Of a DNA stretch of 46,338 nt, positions 25,209 to 33,672 are shown in pieces (position 1 is the stretch's first letter; the number at the start of each line of letters is the position of its first letter). The stretch lies in the NCBI RefSeq assembly GCF_003989515.1, contig NZ_RBLU01000017.1, forward strand, positions 1 to 46,338, in the 5' to 3' direction. Below the pieces are notes generated by a model, which searched no databases, was not told the origin of the DNA, and was given only the letters and a program-made list of their open reading frames with translations. Source of the stretch: Curtobacterium sp. HSID17257. Its GTDB lineage: Bacteria > Actinomycetota > Actinomycetes > Actinomycetales > Microbacteriaceae. The translations under genes and the position numbers were made by a program.

Positions 25209-26740
25209 CCACCAGCACGCAGACCAGTACCGACGCCAGCACCGAGACCACGACGGTGGGGCACTGGATCGACGGCGAGCACGTGACGTCGACCTCCGGC
25301 CGGACGGCTCCGGTCTACGACCCGGCGCTGGGCGTCGCCACGAAGCAGGTCGCCCTGGCCGACGAGTCCGAGATCCAGCGGGCGATCGCGAGCGCCAAGG
25401 CGGCGTTCCCGGCGTGGGCGAACCTGTCGCTCGCGAAGCGGCAGCAGATCCTCTTCGCGTTCCGCGAGGTCCTGAACCGCGACAAGGCCGAGCTCGCCGA
25501 GATCATCACGAGCGAGCACGGCAAGGTCATCGACGACGCCCTGGGCGAGATCGCCCGCGGGCAGGAGGTCGTGGAGCTCGCGACGAACATCCCGTCGCTG
25601 ATGAAGGGCGAGTTCTCCGACCAGGTCTCGACCGGCATCGACGTCTACTCGATCCGCCAGCCGCTCGGCGTCGTCGGCATCATCTCGCCCTTCAACTTCC
25701 CGGCGATGGTGCCGCTGTGGTTCCTGCCGATCGCGATCGCCGCCGGCAACACCGTCGTGCTCAAGCCCAGCGAGAAGGACCCGTCCGCCGCGATCTGGCT
25801 CGCGCGGAAGTTCCAGGAGGCCGGGCTGCCCGACGGCGTCCTCACGGTGCTCAACGGCGACAAGGAGTCCGTCGACGGCCTCCTGACCAGCCCGGACGTC
25901 GAGTCGATCTCGTTCGTCGGCTCGACACCGATCGCGCAGTACGTCTACGAGACGGGCACGAAGCACGGCAAGCGCGTCCAGGCGCTCGGCGGGGCGAAGA
26001 ACCACATGCTGGTGCTGCCCGACGCCGACCTCGACCTCGTCGCGGACAACGCGATCAACGCGGGCTTCGGTTCGGCCGGCGAACGCTGCATGGCGATCTC
26101 CGTCGTCGTCGCGGTCGAGCCGGTCGCCGACGAGCTCGTCGCGAAGATCACGGAGCGCGCCGCGACGCTGCGCATCGGTGACGGACGCCGCGGGTGCGAC
26201 ATGGGCCCGCTCGTCACCCAGCAGCACCGCGACAAGGTCGCCTCGTACATCGAGGTCGCCGAGCAGGACGGTGCGGTGGTCGTGGTGGACGGCCGCACCG
26301 TCCGACCCGACGGCGACGAGAACGGCTTCTGGCTCGGCCCGACGCTGATCGACCAGGTGCCGACCTCGAGCCGCGTCTACACCGAGGAGATCTTCGGGCC
26401 CGTGCTGTCGGTCGTCCGGGTGCAGTCCTACGACGAGGGCCTCGAGCTGATCAACTCCGGAGCCTTCGGCAACGGCACGGCGATCTTCACGAACGACGGT
26501 GGTGCCGCCCGACGGTTCCAGCGCGACGTACAGGTCGGCATGATCGGCATCAACGTCCCGATCCCGGTGCCGGTGGCCTACTACTCGTTCGGCGGGTGGA
26601 AGAACTCGCTGTTCGGCGACCACAAGGCGTACGGCGCCGACGGCGTGAGCTTCTTCACCCGCCAGAAGGCGATCACCTCGCGCTGGCTCGACCCGGCCAC
26701 GCACGGCGGTGTCGACCTCGGCTTCCCGTCGAACGGCTGA
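25205..26740 (+). CDS. iolA: CoA-acylating methylmalonate/malonate-semialdehyde dehydrogenase
   Basis: 511 residues, aldehyde dehydrogenase superfamily, MmsA/IolA subgroup. Oxidises malonate semialdehyde with NAD+ and CoA to acetyl-CoA and CO2, the last step of the pathway; it may also serve valine breakdown. N164 in SPFNFP stabilises the oxyanion and C295 in FGSAGERCMAIS is the nucleophile. The CoA-dependent subgroup is supported by the lack of the usual second Glu motif (GGAKNHMLV instead). ATGA overlap with the aldolase gene upstream. Confidence 0.93.
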   Translation: MTTSTQTSTDASTETTTVGHWIDGEHVTSTSGRTAPVYDPALGVATKQVALADESEIQRAIASAKAAFPAWANLSLAKRQQILFAFREVLNRDKAELAEIITSEHGKVIDDALGEIARGQEVVELATNIPSLMKGEFSDQVSTGIDVYSIRQPLGVVGIISPFNFPAMVPLWFLPIAIAAGNTVVLKPSEKDPSAAIWLARKFQEAGLPDGVLTVLNGDKESVDGLLTSPDVESISFVGSTPIAQYVYETGTKHGKRVQALGGAKNHMLVLPDADLDLVADNAINAGFGSAGERCMAISVVVAVEPVADELVAKITERAATLRIGDGRRGCDMGPLVTQQHRDKVASYIEVAEQDGAVVVVDGRTVRPDGDENGFWLGPTLIDQVPTSSRVYTEEIFGPVLSVVRVQSYDEGLELINSGAFGNGTAIFTNDGGAARRFQRDVQVGMIGINVPIPVPVAYYSFGGWKNSLFGDHKAYGADGVSFFTRQKAITSRWLDPATHGGVDLGFPSNG

Positions 26741-26748
26741 TCCGCAGC

Positions 26749-27672
26749 ATGGCGAACGAACAGCAGCAGCACGACCGCTGGTTCATCCCGGCGGGCTCCC
26801 GCCCCGAGGCGGGCTGGACCGACGTCGTCGACGGCCGCATCGAGGGGTGGACGCACACCGGTCTGCGGACCGGCGCCGTGCAGGACGGGGGTGAACTGCG
26901 CCTCCCGGCCGACGCGGTCGAGCGGCTCGTCGTCCCGCTCGCAGGCAGCTTCACCGTCGCGTACGACGACACCGAGCAGGCGCTCGAGGGACGCTCCGAC
27001 GTCTTCGAGGGGCCGACCGACGTCCTGTACCTCGGGTCCGGTACCGCCGCGACGATCACCGGCTCCGGTCGGGTCGCCGTGGCCGAGGCACCCACCGAGA
27101 CGGTCAAGCCGAGCGTGTACGTCGCGCGCGACGACGTCCCGGTCGAGCTCCGCGGCGCGGGGCAGTCCAGCCGGCAGGTGCACAACTTCGGCACCCCGGC
27201 CGCCCTCGACGCGGTCGGGTTCATCGTCTGCGAGGTGATCACGCCGGCCGGCAACTGGTCGTCGTACCCGCCGCACAAGCACGACACGAACCGTCCGGGC
27301 CAGGAGTCGGACCTCGAGGAGATCTACTACTACGAGGCTGCTGTCTCCCGGGACGTCTCGTCGGGGGTGGTCGAGGTGCCGGCCGGCGCCGACCCGTTCG
27401 CCCTGCACCGCGCGTACGCCTCGGACGACCGACCCATCGACGAGTTCCGCCAGGTGCGGACCGGCGACATCGCCCTCGTGCCGTACGGCTGGCACGGCCC
27501 GGCCGTCGCCGCCCCCGGCTACGACATGTACTACCTCAACGTGATGGCCGGGCCGGACCCGGAACGCGTCTGGAACATCACCGACGACCCGGCCCACGGG
27601 TGGGTCCGTCAGACGTGGACCGCGGAGTCGATCGACCCACGCCTGCCCTACGAGAAGGAGCCCTCCCGATGA
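26749..27672 (+). CDS. iolB: 5-deoxy-glucuronate isomerase
   Basis: 307 residues, bicupin fold. Converts 5-deoxy-D-glucuronate to 2-deoxy-5-keto-D-gluconate. The metal site is visible in YPPHKHDT and EEIYYYE, with a later histidine in YGWHGP. It has a longer N-terminus than Bacillus IolB. There is no strong ribosome binding site 8 bp after the iolA stop, so it probably depends on read-in ribosomes. It overlaps iolD by 4 nt (ATGA). Confidence 0.93.
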   Translation: MANEQQQHDRWFIPAGSRPEAGWTDVVDGRIEGWTHTGLRTGAVQDGGELRLPADAVERLVVPLAGSFTVAYDDTEQALEGRSDVFEGPTDVLYLGSGTAATITGSGRVAVAEAPTETVKPSVYVARDDVPVELRGAGQSSRQVHNFGTPAALDAVGFIVCEVITPAGNWSSYPPHKHDTNRPGQESDLEEIYYYEAAVSRDVSSGVVEVPAGADPFALHRAYASDDRPIDEFRQVRTGDIALVPYGWHGPAVAAPGYDMYYLNVMAGPDPERVWNITDDPAHGWVRQTWTAESIDPRLPYEKEPSR

Positions 27673-29594
27673 GCAAGCACACCGGTCCGGAGCAGACCCG
27701 CCGGATGACCGTCGGCCAGGCGCTCGTCGAGTTCCTATCGAACCAGTGGACCGTCGACGGCGACGTCCGCGAGCGCACGATCCCGGGCATCTTCGGCATC
27801 TTCGGGCACGGCAACGTCGCGGGCCTCGGCCAGGCGATCAAGCAGCTCCACGACGAACAGCCCGGCCTGCTGCCGTACCACCAGGCCCGCAACGAGCAGG
27901 CGATGGTGCACGAGGCCGTCGGCTTCGCCCGCATGCACCGCCGCCGTGCGACCTTCGCGTCGACGGCGTCGGTGGGTCCGGGTGCGGCGAACATGCTCAC
28001 CGCCGCGGCGCTCGCCACGACGAACCGGCTGCCCGCGCTCCTGCTGCCCTCGGACACGTTCGCGACCCGGACGACCGACCCGGTGCTGCAGCAGATCGAG
28101 ATGCCGCACGACACCTCGCTGCAGGTCACGGACGCGTTCCGTCCGCTCTCGCGGTTCTTCGACCGCGTCGAGCGGCCCGAGCAGCTGTTCTCGATCGCGC
28201 TCGCCGCGCTGCGCGTGCTCACGGACCCGGCCGAGACCGGTGCCGTGACGATCGCCCTGCCGGAGGACGTGCAGGCCGAGGCGCTCGACGTACCGGTGTC
28301 GTTCCTCCAGCCGCGCGAGTGGCACGTCCGGCGTCCGCTGCCCGAACGCGGACCGCTGGCCCGTGCGGTCGAGGCGATCCGGAGCGCGGAGCGTCCGGTC
28401 ATCGTGGCCGGTGGTGGCGTCCTGTACTCAGGCGCCGAGGACAGGCTCCGCGCGTTCGTCGAGGCGACGGGGATCCCGGTCGGCACCTCGCAGGCCGGCG
28501 GTGGCTCGCTCGTCTGGGACCACCCGCAGTACCTCGGTGGCATCGGAGCGACCGGGACGGCCGCGGCCAACGCGATCGCCGCGCAGGCGGACGTCGTGAT
28601 CGGCATCGGCACGCGCTACAGCGACTTCACGACCGCCTCGCGGACCGCCTTCCAGAACCCCGACGTCACCTTCGTCAACGTCAACGTTGCGTCGTTCGAC
28701 GCCTACAAGCACGGCTCGCAGCTGCCACTGATCGCCGACGCCCGGGAGGCGCTGGTCGCCCTCACTGCGGCCCTCACGGCGGAATCGTCGTACGCCGTCG
28801 ACGCCGGGTACGCCGCCGAGATCGCGTCCCGCAAGCAGGAGTGGGACCGGATGGTCGACGCCGCGTTCGCGCCGTCGGGCAGCGCCCTGCCGGGGCAGCC
28901 GGAGATCATCGGCGCGGTGCAGGAGGTCTCCGACCCCCGCGACGTCGTCATCCAGGCCGCGGGCTCGCTGCCGGGCGACCTGCACAAGCTGTGGCGGGTG
29001 CGGGACGCGCTCGGCTACCACGTCGAGTACGCGTTCTCGTGCATGGGCTACGAGATCGCCGGCGGCATCGGGGTCCGCCGGGGCGCGCCGGACCGCGACG
29101 CGATCGTCATGGTCGGCGACGGGTCGTACCTCATGCTGCACACCGAGCTCGTCACCGCGGTGGCCGAGGGCATCAAGATCATCGTGGTGCTCATCCAGAA
29201 CCACGGGTACGCGTCGATCGGGCACCTGTCCGAGACGGTGGGCTCCGAGCGGTACGGCACGAAGTACCGGTACCTCGACGAGACCCGGTCGTTCGAGAAC
29301 GGCGACCCGCTCCCCGTCGACCTCGCCGCGAACGCCCGCTCCTACGGCGTCGACGTCATCGAGGTCCAGCCCGGCCCGGACGCCGTCGAGGACCTCAAGG
29401 CCGCGCTGCGTCAGGCGAAGGCGAACGACCACACCACCCTGGTGCACATCAACTCGGACCCGCTCGTCTACGCCCCCGAGGGCAACGGCTGGTGGGACGT
29501 ACCGGTCGCGCAGACCTCCACGCTCGAGAGCACCCGGAACGCCCGTGCCGAGTACGAACAGCAGGTCGCAACGCAGCGGCCCCTGCTCGGCTGA
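27669..29594 (+). CDS. iolD: 3D-(3,5/4)-trihydroxycyclohexane-1,2-dione acylhydrolase (ThDP-dependent)
   Basis: 641 residues. Opens the ring of diketo-inositol to 5-deoxyglucuronate. ThDP-enzyme layout: N-terminal PYR domain with catalytic E76 in QARNEQAMV, central domain with AGGGVLYSGAE, and C-terminal PP domain with the ThDP-Mg motif starting GDGSY (G483-D484-G485) and ending in QNHGY. GHGNVAGLG near residue 47 is typical of IolD. Length matches the family (about 640). The ATG is coupled to iolB. Confidence 0.95.
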   Translation: MSKHTGPEQTRRMTVGQALVEFLSNQWTVDGDVRERTIPGIFGIFGHGNVAGLGQAIKQLHDEQPGLLPYHQARNEQAMVHEAVGFARMHRRRATFASTASVGPGAANMLTAAALATTNRLPALLLPSDTFATRTTDPVLQQIEMPHDTSLQVTDAFRPLSRFFDRVERPEQLFSIALAALRVLTDPAETGAVTIALPEDVQAEALDVPVSFLQPREWHVRRPLPERGPLARAVEAIRSAERPVIVAGGGVLYSGAEDRLRAFVEATGIPVGTSQAGGGSLVWDHPQYLGGIGATGTAAANAIAAQADVVIGIGTRYSDFTTASRTAFQNPDVTFVNVNVASFDAYKHGSQLPLIADAREALVALTAALTAESSYAVDAGYAAEIASRKQEWDRMVDAAFAPSGSALPGQPEIIGAVQEVSDPRDVVIQAAGSLPGDLHKLWRVRDALGYHVEYAFSCMGYEIAGGIGVRRGAPDRDAIVMVGDGSYLMLHTELVTAVAEGIKIIVVLIQNHGYASIGHLSETVGSERYGTKYRYLDETRSFENGDPLPVDLAANARSYGVDVIEVQPGPDAVEDLKAALRQAKANDHTTLVHINSDPLVYAPEGNGWWDVPVAQTSTLESTRNARAEYEQQVATQRPLLG

Positions 29595-29633
29595 CCCGAC
29601 CGTCCACCCCACCCAGAAAGCGACAGCGACGTC

Positions 29634-30587
29634 ATGACCGACACCGCAACCCCCGCCGGCGCCCCGTCCACGGACGCGGCACCCGCCTCCATCCGCATCG
29701 GTACCGCCCCGGACTCGTGGGGCGTCTGGTTCCCGGACGACCCCGGACAGGCGCCGTGGCAGCGATTCCTCGACGAGGCGTCCGCGGCCGGGTACGAGTG
29801 GATCGAGCTCGGTCCCTACGGCTACCTGCCGACCGACCCGTCGCAGCTGTCCGACGAGCTCGAGTCCCGCGGGCTCAAGCTGTCCGCCGGGACCGTCTTC
29901 ACCGGGTTCCACAAGGGCGACGACCAGTTCCAGCGGGCGTGGGACCAGGCCGTCGCGGTGGCCGGGCTCGCGGCGGCGCTCGGCGCCGAGCACCTCGTGA
30001 CGATCCCCGACCTCTGGCGCTCGGACGCGACGGAGGAGGTCCTCGAGGCCCGCACGCTGACCGACGAGCAGTGGGAGCGCCTGGGCAAGGGGCACGACCA
30101 GCTCGGCAAGGCGCTGCTCGAGGAGTTCGGCGTCCATCAGCAGTTCCACACGCACGCCGACAGCCACGTCGGCACCTACAAGGAAACCGTGCGGTTCCTC
30201 GAGGTGACGAACCCGGAGTACACGAACCTCTGCCTCGACACGGGGCACTTCGCGTACTACGGCGGCGACAACCTGAAGCTCATCGCGGCGCACCCGGAGC
30301 GGATCGGGTACCTGCACCTCAAGCAGGTGGACACCGACCTGCTGTTCGACGTCCTGAAGAACGACGTGCCGTTCGCCACCGCGGTCGCACAGGGGATCAT
30401 GACCGAGCCGCCGCACGGCACCCCCGAGCTGGCTCCGATCATCGAGGCCGTCGCACGGATCAACCCGCAGGTCTTCGGCATCGTCGAGCAGGACATGTAC
30501 GGCTGCTCGGTCGACGCCCCCGGTCCGATCGCCGAGCGCACCTTCCAGCACATCTTCGGTTCCACCTCCGCCGCCCGCGTCTCCTGA
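29634..30587 (+). CDS. iolE: TIM-barrel sugar isomerase/epimerase family, probable myo-inosose-2 dehydratase
   Basis: 317 residues, AP-endonuclease-2-like TIM barrel. IGTAPDSWGVWFPDD at the N-terminus, then WIELGPYGYLPTDP, HTHADSHVG, LCLDTGHFAYYGGD, YLHLKQVD and GIVEQD supply the acidic and histidine metal ligands. In Corynebacterium-type iol clusters a gene of this position and fold, between iolD and iolG, is iolE, which dehydrates 2-keto-myo-inositol to diketo-inositol. An inosose isomerase (IolI-like) role is the main alternative. An AGAAAGCGACAG stretch precedes the ATG. Confidence 0.75.
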   Translation: MTDTATPAGAPSTDAAPASIRIGTAPDSWGVWFPDDPGQAPWQRFLDEASAAGYEWIELGPYGYLPTDPSQLSDELESRGLKLSAGTVFTGFHKGDDQFQRAWDQAVAVAGLAAALGAEHLVTIPDLWRSDATEEVLEARTLTDEQWERLGKGHDQLGKALLEEFGVHQQFHTHADSHVGTYKETVRFLEVTNPEYTNLCLDTGHFAYYGGDNLKLIAAHPERIGYLHLKQVDTDLLFDVLKNDVPFATAVAQGIMTEPPHGTPELAPIIEAVARINPQVFGIVEQDMYGCSVDAPGPIAERTFQHIFGSTSAARVS

Positions 30588-30630
30588 CGCACCGTCCACG
30601 CAGCGTCGTCCACCACCAGGAGAGAACACC

Positions 30631-31689
30631 ATGACCACCAACCAGAACCTGCGCGTCGCCGTCGTCGGCGCGGGCATGATGGGCGCCGACCACGTCCGGC
30701 GCATCACCGCGAAGATCTCCAACGCCGACGTCGTCGCCGTCGTCGAGCCGGACGAGGCCCGCGCGCAGGCCGCCGCAGCGCTGGCCCCCGGCGCGATCAC
30801 CGCGGCGTCCTTCGAGGAGGCCCTCGACGCCACGCAGATCGACGGCGTCATCATCGCGACGCCGGGCTTCCTGCACGAGCCGATCCTCGTGACCGCGCTC
30901 GAGCGGGGTCTGACGGTCCTGTGCGAGAAGCCCCTGACGACGAGCGCGGAGGACTCGCTGCGGATCGTCGAGCTCGAGCAGCAGCACGCCGATCGCCCGA
31001 TGATCCAGGTCGGCTTCATGCGTCGCTTCGACGCCGGGTACCAGGAGCTCAGGGCGCTGCGTGAGTCCGGCGCCCACGGTGCGCTGCTCGCCCTGCACCA
31101 CGCGCACCGCAACCCGACGACCCCGCCGAACTTCAGCGAGTCGATGCTCATCCACGACTCGGTGATCCACGAGATCGACATCATCCCGTTCCTGACCGGC
31201 GAGTCGATCGTCGCGGTCGAGGTGAAGAAGCCGCGGAAGAACTCGCTCGCGCCGGCCGACCTGCCCGAGCCGCAGTTCGTGCTGTTCACGACCGAGTCGG
31301 GGACCATGGCGATCGTCGAGATCAACGTCAACGCCCAGTTCGGCTACCAGGTCACGACGGACGCCGTGTTCGAGTCCGGCGTCGCGTACATCGGGCGGGA
31401 CACCTCGGCGACGGTCGTCGCGGCTGGAGCCACCGGTCAGGGCGTCACGCCGTCCTTCAAGGAGCGTTTCGGCGCCGCCTACGACGAAGAGGTCCAGCGT
31501 TGGGTCGACGCCGCCCGCACCGGTGGCATCGACGGTCCGAGTGCCTGGGACGGGTACACCGCGTCGGTCGTGGCCGAGGTCGCCGTCCGGGCGCAGCAGT
31601 CCGGTGCGCTCGAGACGGTGGAGTACGCGGTCGCGAAGCCCGCGTTCTACGACACGACCGCCGCCGCGGACGTGCTCGCGGGGGCCTGA
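30631..31689 (+). CDS. iolG: Inositol 2-dehydrogenase (Gfo/Idh/MocA family)
   Basis: 352 residues. NAD-dependent oxidation of myo-inositol to 2-keto-myo-inositol, the first step. The Rossmann motif is VVGAGMMGADH (11-21). K100 in CEKPL and H180 in DSVIHEID, with the nearby D183, form the catalytic set of inositol dehydrogenases. The ATG has AGGAGA 6-11 nt upstream. The stop TGA overlaps the next ATG by one base. Confidence 0.9.
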   Translation: MTTNQNLRVAVVGAGMMGADHVRRITAKISNADVVAVVEPDEARAQAAAALAPGAITAASFEEALDATQIDGVIIATPGFLHEPILVTALERGLTVLCEKPLTTSAEDSLRIVELEQQHADRPMIQVGFMRRFDAGYQELRALRESGAHGALLALHHAHRNPTTPPNFSESMLIHDSVIHEIDIIPFLTGESIVAVEVKKPRKNSLAPADLPEPQFVLFTTESGTMAIVEINVNAQFGYQVTTDAVFESGVAYIGRDTSATVVAAGATGQGVTPSFKERFGAAYDEEVQRWVDAARTGGIDGPSAWDGYTASVVAEVAVRAQQSGALETVEYAVAKPAFYDTTAAADVLAGA

Positions 31690-32558
31690 TGCCGAAGATC
31701 GCCCTCGACCCGACGCCGTTCCACCACGACCTGTCCCTGCTCGAGTTCCCGCAGAAGGTCGCCGACCTCGGCTACGAGTACCTCCAGCTGACCCCGCACC
31801 AGGACTTCATCCCGTTCTACCGGCACCCCAAGGCCGACGACGACCTCGTCGACGCGTTCGCCGCGGCGTGCTCGGACGCGGGTGTCCAGGTGGCGAGCGT
31901 GCTGCCGGTGCTGCGCTGGTCCGGCCCCGACCGTGACGCCCGCGAGGCGGCGGTCACGAAGTGGAAGCGCGTGATCGAGATCACGAAGCGACTGGGCGTC
32001 GACACGATCAACACCGAGTTCTCCGGCCGTCCGGAACGGGCGGAGGAGTCCGAGGACGCGTTCTACCGCTCGATGGAGGAACTCCTGCCGATCATCGAGG
32101 ACGCGGGCCTGCGCGTCCTCATCGACCCGCACCCCGACGACTTCGTCGAGGACGGGCTCGAGGCGCTGCGGGTGATCCGCGGACTGAACTCGAAGCACGT
32201 CGGCTTCGTCTACGTCGCCTGCCACACGTTCCACTACGGCGGGAACATGGACGAGATCATCGACGCGGCAGGGGACTCGTTGCAGCTCGTGCACGTCGCC
32301 GACGCCTTCGACCACACCCGGTCGCACGGCCTGCGCTACATCTCGAACCCGCCGGGCAACACCGCACGGGTGCACCAGCACCTGCCGGTCGGCCAGGCCG
32401 ACGTCGACTTCGACGCGTTCTGGGCCGGGCTCGCCCGCATCGGGTTCACCGACCGCGACGACACCGTCGCCGTGTCCAGCGTCTTCGCCGAGGACGAGAA
32501 CGCGGACGCCGTGTCGCGCTTCCAGCTCGACGCCATCAGGAAGGGACTCGACCGATGA
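31689..32558 (+). CDS. iolH: IolH-like TIM-barrel sugar isomerase/epimerase
   Basis: 289 residues. KIALDPTPFHHDLSLLEFP and EYLQLTPHQDFIPFYRHP are close to IolH of inositol clusters. E in NTEFSGRP, D and H in IDPHPDDF, and H in VYVACHTFH form a metal site. The role of IolH is not settled; isomerase or epimerase activity on an inosose is assumed. Start and stop overlap the neighbours by 1 and 4 nt. Confidence 0.8.
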   Translation: MPKIALDPTPFHHDLSLLEFPQKVADLGYEYLQLTPHQDFIPFYRHPKADDDLVDAFAAACSDAGVQVASVLPVLRWSGPDRDAREAAVTKWKRVIEITKRLGVDTINTEFSGRPERAEESEDAFYRSMEELLPIIEDAGLRVLIDPHPDDFVEDGLEALRVIRGLNSKHVGFVYVACHTFHYGGNMDEIIDAAGDSLQLVHVADAFDHTRSHGLRYISNPPGNTARVHQHLPVGQADVDFDAFWAGLARIGFTDRDDTVAVSSVFAEDENADAVSRFQLDAIRKGLDR

Positions 32559-33667
32559 CCACGACCCTGCAGACCCCACCCCACGCCGAGGCCGACACCC
32601 GCCCCGTCACGCTGCAGGCGGCGACGCAGACGCCGACCGCACTCTGGAACGACTCGGCCGACCCGCGCGAGCTGGCGACCGCCATCCACGAGTACGGGGC
32701 CGTCGGGGCGACCTGCAACCCGGTCATCGCGTACACGTGCATCCAGCAGGACCCGGGGACGTGGGAGCCCCGGATCCGGCAGATCGCCGCCGAGCACCCG
32801 ACCGCAGGGGAGTCCTGGATCGGGTGGAAGGCCGTCGAAGAGCTCTCGATCGCCGCCGCCGCTCAGCTGCTGCCGGCGTTCGAGGTCTCCGGTGGCCGCA
32901 ACGGCCGGCTCAGCATGCAGACCGACCCACGGTTCCACCGCGACCGCGACGCCCTCGTCGAGCAGGCAGTCCGTTTCTCGCAGCTCGCGCCGAACATCAT
33001 CGTGAAGATCCCCGCCACGAAGGTCGGCATCGCCGCCATCGAGGAGGCCGCGTACCGCGGTGTCTCGATCAACGCGACGGTGTCCTTCACGGTCCCGCAG
33101 GTCGTCGCCGTCGGCGAGGCCATCGAGCGCGCACTCGATCGCCGGGCCGCCGACGGTCTGCCGGAGCAGGAGTTCGGGCACGTCGTCACCCTCATGGCCG
33201 GACGGTTCGACGACTGGCTCAAGACCGTCGTCAAGCGCGACCACGTGATGATCGACCCCGGGTACCTGGAGTGGGCGGGCGTCGCCGCGGTGAAGCACGC
33301 GTACCGGGTCTTCCGCGAGCGCGGATTCCGGTCGCGGGTGCTCGTCGCCGCCTTCCGCAACGCACTGCAGTGGTCGGAGTTCCAGGGCGGTGACCTCGTC
33401 GTCTCGCCCCCGTTCCAGTGGTCGAAGGACATCAACGACAACGCCTGGCCGTTCCGACCGGACGCCATCGACGACGAGGTCCCGGCGCACGTCCTCGACG
33501 CCCTCCGCGCAGCCACGCCGGAGTTCGCCCGCGGGTACGACGTCGACGGCATGACGATCGACGAGTTCGACCGGTTCGGCGCGACGGTCACCACGTTGCG
33601 GCAGTTCCTGGACGCCGACGCGAAGCTCGACGCCCTGGTGCGCGACATCATCGTCCCGGCGGTCTGA
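32555..33667 (+). CDS. Transaldolase-like class I aldolase family protein
   Basis: 370 residues. LWNDSADPRELATAIHEYG followed by ATCNPVIAY corresponds to the DxxxTSNP region of transaldolases. K151 in NIIVKIPATKVG is the expected Schiff-base lysine. INATVSFTVPQ is the next barrel strand. It is longer than microbial transaldolase B-type enzymes (about 315) and lacks their usual N-terminus. No standard inositol step needs a transaldolase. The ATGA overlap with the iolH-like gene argues for a role in the same pathway, for example an unusual inositol isomer or its derivative; this is inference. Confidence 0.8.
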   Translation: MTTTLQTPPHAEADTRPVTLQAATQTPTALWNDSADPRELATAIHEYGAVGATCNPVIAYTCIQQDPGTWEPRIRQIAAEHPTAGESWIGWKAVEELSIAAAAQLLPAFEVSGGRNGRLSMQTDPRFHRDRDALVEQAVRFSQLAPNIIVKIPATKVGIAAIEEAAYRGVSINATVSFTVPQVVAVGEAIERALDRRAADGLPEQEFGHVVTLMAGRFDDWLKTVVKRDHVMIDPGYLEWAGVAAVKHAYRVFRERGFRSRVLVAAFRNALQWSEFQGGDLVVSPPFQWSKDINDNAWPFRPDAIDDEVPAHVLDALRAATPEFARGYDVDGMTIDEFDRFGATVTTLRQFLDADAKLDALVRDIIVPAV

Positions 33668-33672
33668 CGGCG

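Noticed and set aside
27746..30634. 962-codon plus-strand frame through the iol operon
   Set aside because: Shifted frame over iolD and iolE; almost entirely R, G, P and A.
28428..31331. 967-codon minus-strand frame
   Set aside because: Antisense to iolD, iolE and iolG; V/R/D-rich composition and no family features.
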